Source: an uncultured Prevotella sp. (lineage in GTDB: Bacteria > Bacteroidota > Bacteroidia > Bacteroidales > Bacteroidaceae). From it: 64,000 nucleotides of DNA. This document shows positions 23,597 through 32,800 of the stretch, one piece after another (the stretch's first letter is position 1; every line of letters starts with the position of its first letter). Made by a program: the position numbers and the translations under genes. Where the stretch lies: assembly GCA_900543975.1 (NCBI GenBank), contig UQTI01000005.1, positions 3,894 to 67,893 on the forward strand, read 5' to 3'. The notes below the pieces were generated by a model. The model had not been told where the DNA came from and did no database searches. It saw nothing but the letters and a program-made list of their open reading frames with translations.

Positions 23597-25486
23597 ATGA
23601 AACGCAATATATTTTCTATAATAGCCATCGCCCTGATAGGTCTCATGGGCTTCACCAGCTGTAGCGATGTGCTTGACCGTCCTTCAAAGACAGAGAAGGA
23701 GGACGACAACTATTGGGACAATGAAGCCAAGGTGCGTCTCTACGCCAACAGCTTCTACGACTATTTCTTCCCTGGCTACGGCACAGGCTGGACAGTCTAT
23801 TATGCTCCCGGTGTCAACAACACCGGCTTCAGCGACGACGCGCTGTCAAACTCGTCACAGAGCAACTTCACACGTCAGGTGCCCCTCTCTAAGGGTGCCA
23901 TCACGACCACCACGAGCAACTACCAGAGCGAATATCAGGGTCCGACCTGGAACTTCGCCTTCATCCGCAAGATCAACATCATGCGCGACCGTCTGGAAGA
24001 CCGTCTGAAAGGCTCGCTCAGCGATGAGGCTTACAACCACTGGATGGGCTTCGCCCGTCTGTTCCACGGCATCGAGTATGCTCGCCTGGTCAACGTCTTC
24101 GGCGATGTGCCTTATTATGAGCACGAGCTCTCCAACCTCGACCGCGACGAGGTCTACAAAGACCGTACACCGCGCGACGAGGTCATGGACAAGGTCTATG
24201 AAGACTTCGATTTTGCCCTTAACAACATCCGCAAGAGCGATGGCGAGGGCAACATCAACCGCTACATGGCAGCCGCTCTCGTTTGCCGTTACGCTCTCTA
24301 CGAGGGTAGCTGGCAGAAATATTATTACAACAACAACGAGCGCGCAAAGAAGTTCTTCGAGCTTGCAAAGACCGCTGGCGACGTGGTGATCAACAGTGGC
24401 AGATATGCCATCGTCACCCCGTTCCGCGACCTGTTCTGCTCTACAGACCTCACCAAGGCCAAGGACGTGCTCCTCTATCGCAAGTATGACAGCTCGCTGG
24501 GCAAGACCCACTGTGTGGCTTCTTATTGCAACGTGAACGAGGCATTGGCACAAGGCCCCACCGCCGACCTTATCAAGTCGTTCTGCTGTGTTGACGGCAA
24601 GAGCTATAAGGAGTCGACCGTGACAAGCGCCACCGACTTCCGTCTGGAGAAGCTTATCAAAACCCGCGACCCCCGTTTCGAGGCTACCTTCTACGATTCG
24701 CTGACCAACAGCTCTCGTTCAAGCATGCTCTATGTTGTCAAGTTCATTCCTCGCGCTGCTCTCAACTATCTGTCGGAGCCGGGCGGCACACCTGCCACAG
24801 CGTGGACAGGAACCAACAACACAACAGGCTTCCCCGTGCTTCGCTACTCGGAGGTGCTCCTCAACTGGATCGAGGCAAAGGCAGAGCTTGAGACCCTTGG
24901 CGGCGCTGCTGTGACCCAGGACGACATCGACATCTCTATCAACGCCATCCGTGACCGTCCTCTCGACGCCGGCCAGGAGGCTCTCGGTGTGCAGAAGACT
25001 GCCCACATGGAGCTTGCCACCCTGTCTGACGACCCCGACCGCGATGCCGACGTGCCACAGCTCTTGTGGGAGATCCGTCGTGAGCGCCGCATGGAGTTTG
25101 CTTTCGAGCAAGGACGTATCATCGACCTGCGCCGTTGGCACAAGCTCAACTACATGGACACCACCGAGAACCCTGACATCCTCTTCGGTGCATACGTCGA
25201 CATCAGCCGCAGCGGCAAGAACAGCATGCTTGGCGACATGAAAAACTATGTGGGCAAGCTTCGCGTTCAGAAGTCAAATGGCGATTTCGTGGTCTATGAC
25301 GGCAACAACAAACGTCAGGTCAAGGGCTGGTTCCAGGCCGAAACGACCGAGCCGCGTCAGCCGTTCCTCAACATCACAAACGTGAACCCCTACCTCTGTC
25401 CTATCGGCACAAACCAGATCAACGACTACCAGATCCACGGTTACACGCTGACACAGACACCGGGTTGGCCATCAACGAACAATTAG
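23597..25486 (+). CDS. susD: SusD-like surface binding lipoprotein (RagB/SusD family)
   Basis: 629 residues. Lipobox GFTSCSD (Cys ~22), followed by the SusD fold of TPR-like helices: DNYWDNEAKVRLYANSFY near the start, the HGIEYARLVNVFGDVPYYE segment, and the C-terminal signatures YSEVLLNWIEAKAEL, INAIRDR and LLWEIRRERRMEFAFEQGR IIDLRRW. It caps the SusC barrel at the cell surface and captures the cargo. It is co-transcribed with susC (15-nt gap). At 629 residues it is a larger member of the family. Confidence 0.95.
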   Translation: MKRNIFSIIAIALIGLMGFTSCSDVLDRPSKTEKEDDNYWDNEAKVRLYANSFYDYFFPGYGTGWTVYYAPGVNNTGFSDDALSNSSQSNFTRQVPLSKGAITTTTSNYQSEYQGPTWNFAFIRKINIMRDRLEDRLKGSLSDEAYNHWMGFARLFHGIEYARLVNVFGDVPYYEHELSNLDRDEVYKDRTPRDEVMDKVYEDFDFALNNIRKSDGEGNINRYMAAALVCRYALYEGSWQKYYYNNNERAKKFFELAKTAGDVVINSGRYAIVTPFRDLFCSTDLTKAKDVLLYRKYDSSLGKTHCVASYCNVNEALAQGPTADLIKSFCCVDGKSYKESTVTSATDFRLEKLIKTRDPRFEATFYDSLTNSSRSSMLYVVKFIPRAALNYLSEPGGTPATAWTGTNNTTGFPVLRYSEVLLNWIEAKAELETLGGAAVTQDDIDISINAIRDRPLDAGQEALGVQKTAHMELATLSDDPDRDADVPQLLWEIRRERRMEFAFEQGRIIDLRRWHKLNYMDTTENPDILFGAYVDISRSGKNSMLGDMKNYVGKLRVQKSNGDFVVYDGNNKRQVKGWFQAETTEPRQPFLNITNVNPYLCPIGTNQINDYQIHGYTLTQTPGWPSTNN

Positions 25487-25540
25487 TGGAAAGGCAACGT
25501 TTTAAATAAATAATTGAGCTTTCACAAACAAAATTGACAT

Positions 25541-25717
25541 TTACATCGCGCTTCGCGCTCGTGTTTTTAAAGACAATAATTTCCGTTAATGACCCATTAA
25601 TTGTCATTAATGCGCGCTTCGCGCGAAAAATTGATGTTCATACTCCGCGAAGCGCCTGAGCACCTATGGAGCGCAAGAATGTTCAAAACAAAACGCTCCG
25701 CGTATGTTGTAAATTTG
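25541..25717. repeat. Palindrome-rich spacer inside the susCD operon
   Basis: The 261-bp gap after susD contains several short palindromes: GCGCTTCGCGC (25548-25558), GCGCGCTTCGCGCG (25612-25625), CCGCGAAGCGCC (about 25645-25656) and a CATTAAT/ATTAATG pair between them. A possible -7 box TAAATTTG is at 25710-25717. The region could form RNA hairpins that alter expression of the downstream gene. Confidence 0.65.
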
Positions 25718-25747
25718 AGAAAGTTCTGTAAATAAAAGAATGATATT

Positions 25748-27235
25748 ATGCTAAAGATAAATCACTTATTCATGCTGACGGCCCTCGCTGCCGGATGCAT
25801 GCTCGCTGGCTGCTCCGACGACTATCCATCGGCAACGGAGAATCCTTATGCCAACGATCTGTTAAGCATCAAAATTCTGAATTCTGGTGCTGAGGGCAAC
25901 ATCGAGGTGGAAGGTACCATCGATGAAGATGCCAAAACCATCAAGTTCCCCAAACTCGACAAGGAGTCTGATTTCGCCAATCTGAAGATCAGTGCCACCA
26001 TGTCAGACGGTGCCTCTCTTGATCCCGCAACCGACGTGCTCGACTTCTCTATGGACGAAGCAACCACACAGGTCACAAAGCTCTTGCGCGTCAAGAACCA
26101 TAACCGCTATAAAGACTATTTCATGACCGTCCGCAAGCGCGTGCCAGTGTTCGGAGCCAACTTCGAGCAAGGCACCGAGATCTGCAACTTCACAGGCACA
26201 AGCATCTACAAGTATATCGCGAGCGCACAGACACGTTGCACAGCCTTCGATGGCAAGTATGTGCTCATCTGCTACCGCAACCCCACAGCCGATGATCCGT
26301 CAGCACCCGGCGCACACCTCCTTAAGGTGTCTGACCTGGAGCAGGGCACGGTCAATCCTATAAGCCTCTCGCTTGAGGGCGTGAGTGGTGGTACCTTCCC
26401 CTACAACGCTGGCGCACTGGCTGGCGGTCATATCTACCTCGCAAGCCTCTCTGGCGCTCCTGCATCGCCTCTGAAGATCTACTATTATGAGGATCCCTCT
26501 TCACAGCCCGAGTGCATCGCCAACATCGACGTTAGCCAAATTGCCGGTGCTGCCAACCGTCACGGCGACGTTATGTCGCTGAACCTCGACAAGGACGGCA
26601 ACGGCTTCGTGTTCTTCCCTGCCAACGACTATTCTGAGACACTGCGCATACCTATCTCCAACTTCAAGAATGTGGGCACACCTGCCTCTATTGAGCTTCA
26701 GAGCGACAACAAGGCTGGTATGTGTATGCACATCAACCGCATTGAGGGCACAGACGATTACATCCTCAGCGGTGCTCGTGTAAACCTCTTGGGCAGCACA
26801 GGCAAGCTTAGCGGCATGAACCTCGCTCTCTGCGACGAGGGTCTGAACTCTAAGATTCGTCTTAACACCAACACCGTGGCTGCAGAGAGCGACGACGCTC
26901 GCCTCTTCACGTTCAACGGCGCTCGTTATCTGCTCACAGCTCCTGTTCAATTCGGTAGTACAAGTTCGGCTACTCCTGGCATGCATGTCTACGACCTGAC
27001 AAAGGGCGGCAACACACAGGAGGCGTTCCAACTCTTCAACGATGCTGAAAGCCATGCTGCTGCATACAGCTTCCTCATTGGCGGTAGCGGTTTGATCTCT
27101 CCGGGCATCAATACCAACTATTATGTTGAGAAGGATGCTGACGGCAACGATAGCGTGCTGTGGCTGTATGTGGGACGTACAGAGACTGGCTTCGCTATCA
27201 TGAAGTTCCCCGCTGCTAAGGAAGACGACGATTAA
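25748..27235 (+). CDS. Surface lipoprotein of the susCD operon, predicted beta-propeller
   Basis: 495 residues. Lipobox MLAGCSDD (Cys ~22). Residues ~35-130 look like an Ig-like module (LLSIKILNSGAEGNIEVEGTID ... LRVKNHNRYKDYFMTVRKR, as in DUF5018-like domains). The remaining ~360 residues contain repeated blade-like strands (HLLKVSDLEQG, HIYLASLSG, GNGFVFFPANDYSETLRIPIS, LFTFNGARYLLTAPV, MHVYDLTKGG) and resemble the Bacteroidales DUF4623-type propellers. Its position after susD is that of auxiliary SusE/F-like binding lipoproteins. Ligand unknown. A strong terminator follows. Confidence 0.78.
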   Translation: MLKINHLFMLTALAAGCMLAGCSDDYPSATENPYANDLLSIKILNSGAEGNIEVEGTIDEDAKTIKFPKLDKESDFANLKISATMSDGASLDPATDVLDFSMDEATTQVTKLLRVKNHNRYKDYFMTVRKRVPVFGANFEQGTEICNFTGTSIYKYIASAQTRCTAFDGKYVLICYRNPTADDPSAPGAHLLKVSDLEQGTVNPISLSLEGVSGGTFPYNAGALAGGHIYLASLSGAPASPLKIYYYEDPSSQPECIANIDVSQIAGAANRHGDVMSLNLDKDGNGFVFFPANDYSETLRIPISNFKNVGTPASIELQSDNKAGMCMHINRIEGTDDYILSGARVNLLGSTGKLSGMNLALCDEGLNSKIRLNTNTVAAESDDARLFTFNGARYLLTAPVQFGSTSSATPGMHVYDLTKGGNTQEAFQLFNDAESHAAAYSFLIGGSGLISPGINTNYYVEKDADGNDSVLWLYVGRTETGFAIMKFPAAKEDDD

Positions 27236-27266
27236 GGTGTGGTGATTTAATCACTGTTTTATAGCT

Positions 27267-27331
27267 TGCGTCCTCAAAGAGGGTTTACAACCACGCTTGG
27301 TTTGTATGCTCTTTTTGAGGACGCTTTTTTG
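27267..27331 (+). terminator. Intrinsic terminator of the susCD operon
   Basis: GCGTCCTCAAAGAG pairs with CTCTTTTTGAGGACGC (one bulge), followed by a T-run at 27324-27331. Confidence 0.85.
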
Positions 27332-27392
27332 TTTTTAATGCAATATATCTGTTTCTTGCTTACGGTTGTTTTTTACGACAATAGAAATCTTT

Positions 27393-27627
27393 GCTTGCGG
27401 TTGTTTTAAAGACAATAGAGACAATAGGGACAATTCATTTTTTGCATTTTGAATCTTTGCTTGCGGTTGTTTTAAAGACAATAGAGACAATAGGGACAAT
27501 TCATTTTTTCGCGTGATATTATTGCATTATTTTTTGCTTATTTTTTTAGCATGTTTTATAGCGTGAGCTTATAGCAAATTAAAAAATTGTCCCTATTGTC
27601 TCTATTGTCTTTAAAACAACCGCAAGC
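27393..27627. repeat. Intergenic repeat family: two direct copies and one inverted copy
   Basis: A ~43-bp unit beginning GCTTGCGGTTGTTTTAAAGA and ending GGGACAATT occurs at 27393-27435, 27459-27501 and inverted at 27585-27627. The second and third copies can form a ~43-bp hairpin with an 83-nt loop. A decayed partial copy lies at about 27357-27388. The same unit recurs at 29559-29690. Confidence 0.9.
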
Positions 27628-27700
27628 AAAAAACATGTTTGTTGTCTTAGCCGGAAACCGCGTGAAAAGGATGAAAAATGGAGGTTGCATAAAGGTTGAC

Positions 27701-27722
27701 GTTTTGCATATTTATGCAAAAC
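27701..27722. repeat. Perfect 10-bp palindrome
   Basis: GTTTTGCATA, 2 nt, TATGCAAAAC. It lies in otherwise featureless spacer, and could be a protein-binding site or part of a repeat. Confidence 0.6.
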
Positions 27723-27854
27723 GAGAGCTTAAAGTGAATAAATATCCAAAATCGCGGTTGTAAGCAAAAACGGGTGTTTTGCTTTCTATTTTGAAAAATA
27801 CTGCGGGTTTAACTTATTATTTTTGTTAACAACTCTTAAAATAGGGGCGGTTTT

Positions 27855-27920
27855 GTCAAAGGGCCTCTTTGAGCTCGTCAAAGGGCCTTAATGAGCTCCT
27901 CAAAGAGCCTCTTTGAGGAC
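27855..27920. repeat. Short direct repeats in the propeller-gene spacer
   Basis: Three units: GTCAAAGGGCCTCTTTGAGCTC, then a variant with cttaatgagctc, then CTCAAAGAGCCTCTTTGAGG. Spacing ~22 nt. No gene recognised between here and the terminator at 28046. Confidence 0.65.
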
Positions 27921-28045
27921 GTCATTTGGGCACTTTCAAATCGTAAGTTGGGCCCTTTTAAAATGCCGCTAAAAACAGGGGCAAAAATGAATAAATATGC
28001 AAAAAGCGGCTCTTCCTTTTCGCTCCTTCCCACGCCTGTTAAGCA

Positions 28046-28090
28046 CAAAAAAACAGGAGGTAAATTCCTGCGATGGAATCTACCTCCTGT
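28046..28090 (-). terminator. Intrinsic terminator of the minus-strand propeller gene
   Basis: Stem ACAGGAGGTA / TACCTCCTGT with an additional TTCC/GGAA pairing inside. On the minus strand it runs into a tract of seven T, about 50 nt after the stop codon at 28140. Confidence 0.88.
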
Positions 28091-28139
28091 CTTGTTTTTA
28101 TATCGTTTTCACACCAATGGTGTGGGCGTTGATCGTCTT

Positions 28140-29345
28140 TTACTTGATAACCTTCACAACCTTCTGTGAACCGTCAGCATACTTTGTAACAACGATGTTG
28201 AGGCCCTTGACAGCTGTCTTGCTTGCTACGCCAGCGGGAGTGTAGTAAGTTGTAGAAATAGCCTTGGCAGCAGCGTTCTCTACGCCTGTGATACCTGTAG
28301 GCATGTCAGCACCATCAATTGTGATGCCATACTCAGCAGCATAACCACCGATGAAATACTGATAGAGCTTAGCCTGCTTGTCGTTGAGAACCTCTACGTT
28401 CAGCCAGTTGCCTTGTGTGGTCAGTTCTCTACTCAATGATGTGTCAGCCTCTTTAGTGTAAACTGTGGTCAGAGTTTTGTTGTCGGCACCAATCTCTGCG
28501 ATGGTGAAGCCATTAAGATAGGTGGGGGTTGATAAGTTGCCGTAAACAACAAACTTGCGGCTGCCCAAAACGAAGATTTCGCCACCGTTGCAAACGCCCT
28601 TGTTGCAAAGACGGTCTGCGGGGCTGTACTCGCGTGTTGCGTCTGTAAATATTTCGCCTTCAGAGAAAGTAAAGTCTGTAATCGGGGTACTGCGGTTTAC
28701 ATATACGAAACGGTCAGTTCCATCAACATCTTTATAATAGTTGTAAGTGGCCCATGTGCTGTTGACGCACTTCTGGTCAGGGTCGAATACATTGCTGAAC
28801 TGTACTGTTGGATTTTCTCCACCTGTGAAGGTATAGCAGACGATACCTTTGTTCTCGAGGTCTTGCTCGCCGCCACTTGCAAGCAGTGTAGCACCTTCGT
28901 CACCAAACACGTTACCTTTGGCTTTGCCTAAAAAGTCGCCACGACCACTGATTGTTCCAACCTCGTTGGTTGTAACCTCTTTTGTGAGGTCGGCGCTGAT
29001 GAGGGTGAATGTTGTCTTTTCTGGTTGTTTGGTTGTAGGGAACGTCCAATTGCCAAGAATAATGTTACCTACTTCATCGTGACCTAAAGTCTGAACATCT
29101 TTTTGAATCTCTTTCTGGGCAATTTCTTTGCCTGTTGCGAGGTCGAAAACGCGTAGCTGCTGTGCTGTGCGGTCCGTCATGAAAAACTTGTCGCCAAAGC
29201 CAAAACCAGAACGGCAAACACCTTTGTCATAGTTGGTAATGTTTGTTACGGACAGTTTAGCGAGTTCCTTTACCTGGAAATCACTTTGAGCATTAACTGT
29301 CATTGCTCCAGCCATTAAGGCTGTAAAAAGTAAAAATTTCTTCAT
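28140..29345 (-). CDS. Secreted beta-propeller-like protein with sorting tail
   Basis: 401 residues. Signal peptide ending VNAQSDF (about residue 19). The body has repeated strand motifs (FFMTDRTAQQLRVFDLATGKEI, LGHDEVGNIILGNWTF, FVYVNRSTPITDF, EIFVLGSRKFVVYGNL) typical of a propeller and similar in style to the third protein of the susCD operon. The C-terminal ~45 residues (GITGVENAA ... YYTPAGV ... KGLNIVVTKYADGS) match the T9SS-type tail also seen in the CotH-like protein. A secreted or surface-bound recognition protein is likely. It has its own promoter and terminator, and the unit is bracketed by two copies of the same hairpin-forming repeat. Confidence 0.78.
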   Translation of the reverse strand: MKKFLLFTALMAGAMTVNAQSDFQVKELAKLSVTNITNYDKGVCRSGFGFGDKFFMTDRTAQQLRVFDLATGKEIAQKEIQKDVQTLGHDEVGNIILGNWTFPTTKQPEKTTFTLISADLTKEVTTNEVGTISGRGDFLGKAKGNVFGDEGATLLASGGEQDLENKGIVCYTFTGGENPTVQFSNVFDPDQKCVNSTWATYNYYKDVDGTDRFVYVNRSTPITDFTFSEGEIFTDATREYSPADRLCNKGVCNGGEIFVLGSRKFVVYGNLSTPTYLNGFTIAEIGADNKTLTTVYTKEADTSLSRELTTQGNWLNVEVLNDKQAKLYQYFIGGYAAEYGITIDGADMPTGITGVENAAAKAISTTYYTPAGVASKTAVKGLNIVVTKYADGSQKVVKVIK

Positions 29346-29394
29346 AAATTTAAGTTAGTTTTAGATAATAATTAAGAAATGGTTTTCAATTCCA

Positions 29395-29425
29395 CAAAGT
29401 TAGTAAATATCTTTAAATTTTCCAA
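29395..29425 (-). promoter_or_regulatory. Promoter of the minus-strand propeller gene
   Basis: On the minus strand, TTG (29425-29423), exactly 20 nt, then TAACTTTG (29402-29395). Leader of about 40-45 nt before the start codon at 29345. Confidence 0.78.
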
Positions 29426-29558
29426 TATCTTTGAGTTAATATTTTATAAAGAATCTCCTTTTCTTTATGGCTCATAACTAAAACCAGATTTATGGGCTTT
29501 CTTGCTGTTCGTATTAAGACAATAAGCCTTTGTTTTGTTATTCATTCTTGCGCTTCTT

Positions 29559-29690
29559 CTTGCGGTAGTTTTAAAGACAATAGAGACAATAGGGACAATC
29601 TTTAATTTTCTTACGCTAAAAATTTGTTTAAAAATAGGCAAAAAAATAATTGTCCCTATTGTCTCTATTGTCTTTAAAACAACCGCAAGC
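29559..29690. repeat. Hairpin-forming pair of the same 43-bp intergenic repeat
   Basis: Direct copy at 29559-29599 and inverted copy at 29649-29690 pair over ~41 bp with one mismatch (GTAG against GTTG), with a ~50-nt loop. Same unit as at 27393-27627. Confidence 0.9.
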
Positions 29691-29723
29691 CAGAAACATA
29701 AATTTTTTGTCTTTACAAACATC

Positions 29724-29766
29724 AAAAAACGCCTCCCCTGCACAAGGCAGAGGAGGCGTTTTTTAA
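29724..29766 (-). terminator. Terminator of the amidase operon
   Basis: Stem AAAAAACGCCTCC / GGAGGCGTTTTTT with an inner CTGC/GCAG pairing. T-runs on both strands. It lies 40 nt after the amidase stop codon. Confidence 0.88.
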
Positions 29767-29806
29767 AATGTTATAACGTTAACATCAGCGTTACGTTTTG
29801 TCATGC

Positions 29807-32800
29807 TTATTGCTTCATCACCTTCTTGGCGTTAAGCTTATTGACCTTGACGAGATAGACGCCGCTACCAAGCTGTGAGGCATCAACCACAGCAGCATGG
29901 GCGCGTGTCACGAGAGAGCCGTTGACGGCAAACACCTTGACGTCGGTCACGGTCTCTGGAGCGTCGATAACGAGCTTGTCGCCCTCGAAACGGATCTGCA
30001 GGTTGTCTTCCTCAGCCTCTACGCTGCCAATGCCTGTCTCGATGTCCTTGACGATGGTGAGCGCTTTTGCAGCAGGAGTGATGGTCTCGTTGTTTGTTGT
30101 CGGTATGGCAAGCACGCCGAGGCGGTTGCCTGTGCATACGAGGTTGCCGGCATAGTCGAAGTGCATCTGATAGATGTAACTATTGGTGTTGGCTACGCCC
30201 GACTTGAACGAACCACGGTGCTTGAGCACGGGCTCGGTTTCCGACTTCCATGTCACGTCGAAGAACTGAAGCACACCCTTCGCGTCGTTGACAACCAGCA
30301 TCTTGCCGTCGTTGCTTACAGCGAAGCCCGCGCCGCCAGTGGCGTCGAACAGTTCGACGTTGTCGCCCTCGCCGCTATTGAAGGTGATCTTTCCTTCGCG
30401 TGTAACATAAACCAATGATGGCACGCCCTTGCTGTTGTTGCCGCTGCCACGAATCTGCGATACCCATGCACCGCCGTCGCGACCAGCCACGATGTGTATG
30501 TTTCCATTGATCATGTATCCGCCTACGCCTAAGGTGTAAGAAGGTGCCTTGTTCCACTCGTTCAGCAGTGTGCCGTCTTCCTGACCGATGTTGTAAACAC
30601 AAACCTCGTTTTCAGGAGTCCAGTCTTCGTTGGCAACATATACCTTGGTGTTGGCACCTGTTCCGCCGAAGGCGATGCCCACGGCTGAAGAGCCCACGTT
30701 GGCACCGTCGTTGGTGAACAAGCCGTTGCTCTGGCGTGTGCCAATGAAGAACTGCTGATACTGGTAACCCTCGTCGGCCATCTTGGCGGGATCGGCAATG
30801 TAAACGCCTGAAGGGCCGTCAGCCCATTCGGTCATCCAAACCTTGCCCTCGGGGTCGGCAGCCATACGATAGTTGCTTGACGGTGCGTTGTAGCCACGGT
30901 AGGGCGTATTGTTTACGCGGTTGAAGGCCTGGTCATAGGCATAGATGCCGTTGGCGGCATTGCCTTTGCCTACGCGGTTATTGATGTAGATGTAGCCAAA
31001 GTAAGGCGACTCGGGTGTTGTAATGACAGCGTTTCCGCTTAAGAAGCCGCTGTATGCATCTTTGTCGGCATATACCTTTGTTATCTTTGTCACAGCCTCG
31101 CCACGCAGACGTACTGCCCAGTTGAGCGTTGTGCCGACGTTGCCCGGCAGCTCGTCCTGAGAGATGCAGAACTTGTTGTCGCCTTCTTTCACATCGACGG
31201 TCTTGCTGCCCTTCTCGTTGCCCTCGGCATCAGTGAAGACGATGGCTGCGTCTGTAGCGTTGTCGTTGGCCTTGAAGGTAAGGGTGTAAGAGCCATCGCT
31301 TTCGCGCACGCTGCGCAGGTCGTAAGCGTAGATGTTCTTCACGATGGGCTGAGCCACACCCTCTGTTGTGAAGGTGGTGAGCGTCTTGCCGTGGAGGAGA
31401 CTGAGCGTTATGCCGTCGGCGTCGGCCTTTGCGCCGGCAGCCATGGTTGTTGTGGCGTCGGCTTCAGCCAGACTTGTAGTCTCCGACTTGACCAGTGTGG
31501 CTTTGTCGAGACCCTCGGTGATGTCGAACAGATGCACGCCACCCACCTTCTCGTCCTGCAAGAACGGTGTCACCATAAACTGGTGGCCGGCATACTTGAA
31601 GAACTGTATGCCGTGAGCTGCTGCATCGACAGCATCGGCGGCACACTTGCTTACAACGTTGGCATCGGCAGCTTGTGCTCCCTCTGTCATGCTAAACTCA
31701 ATAGGTAGACCTGCCTCGCCGTCAATGACGAAGTTGTCGTCGGTGCGTGGAGAAACGGTCAGCTGCATGGCGTTGCCTTGACACTTCTCGCCAAACGTTG
31801 CGCCCTTTGAAGAGCCACGGAAACTGGTGGTAGAGAGCTTGCCTTCAACCACGGTCATGATGAGGTAGCGCAGGGCCTTGCTTGAACCAGACGTTGTGCC
31901 TGTTGTGACCACCTGACAGTCGTCAGAGTCGCCGTTCACGGTCAGACCACGCCCCATGTCGGCACGGTAGAAGTTGCACGAGTGTTCTGTGGTGAACCAT
32001 GTCTTGGGTGCCTCGTCGAACGAGTTCCAGATATACACGTTCAGCTGTCCGCGCTTGTAGCCATCTTCAACCTGATTGTCGTTAAATTGTGTGCGCACGC
32101 TGTTTACGCCAACCAGCTTGCCGTCGGCAGTGAAGGCGATGTCGTTGAGGCTTGAGTAGAAGCCCAAGTCGTCAGCGCTGCCTTCAACCAGTCCTTCTAC
32201 AGACAGCTCTTTCTCTATTACGCGCTTCTTGTTATTAATAAGGTAGAGGTGTGGCGTCTTTGCATCGTTGGTGAGCACAACAGTCGAATCGCCACGCACG
32301 AGCATGCGCTTCACTGTGCCTTCGAGCATGAGGTCGCTTGAAGCCTGTGCAAACTCGAGCTGTGTGGGTGCGAGCGTCATGCCGTCGAGGGTAGGCTCCA
32401 TGTAGTTGTGGTAGAGCACCACTGGCGGCTCATAGTCGGTAGCCTCTACATGCAGCTTGGCATAAGAGGTCTCGTTGGCTTTCACCTCAACGGTGATGTC
32501 GTCGTCGCCAAACAGGGGCTTGTAGCCCTCTTTCTCCACCTGGAAGGCGTATTTGCCGGGCTTCAGTCCGCTGAACACGAACACGCCGTTATAGTTGTCG
32601 TCGACCTGATAGGTCTTCACCACGGCACCGTTCTGCATGAGGTTCACCTTCGCGCCGTTGATCGGCAACCACTGGTCATCGGTGTTTGGAGCGTAATGGT
32701 AGAGGTTATGCACAATCTTCTCGTGCAGGTCTTTCACGGTACCCATGATGTAGCCAGTGGTCTCGGGTGTGAGGCCGTAATAGTCGCACACGCCGCGAGC

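Noticed and set aside
27891..28169. Plus-strand open frame of 92 codons
   Set aside because: Runs through direct repeats and a clear terminator into the antisense of the propeller gene.
29465..29858. Open frames on both strands in the spacer at 29.5-29.9 kb
   Set aside because: They read through the inverted repeat and the amidase terminator; the shared peptide comes from the palindrome.
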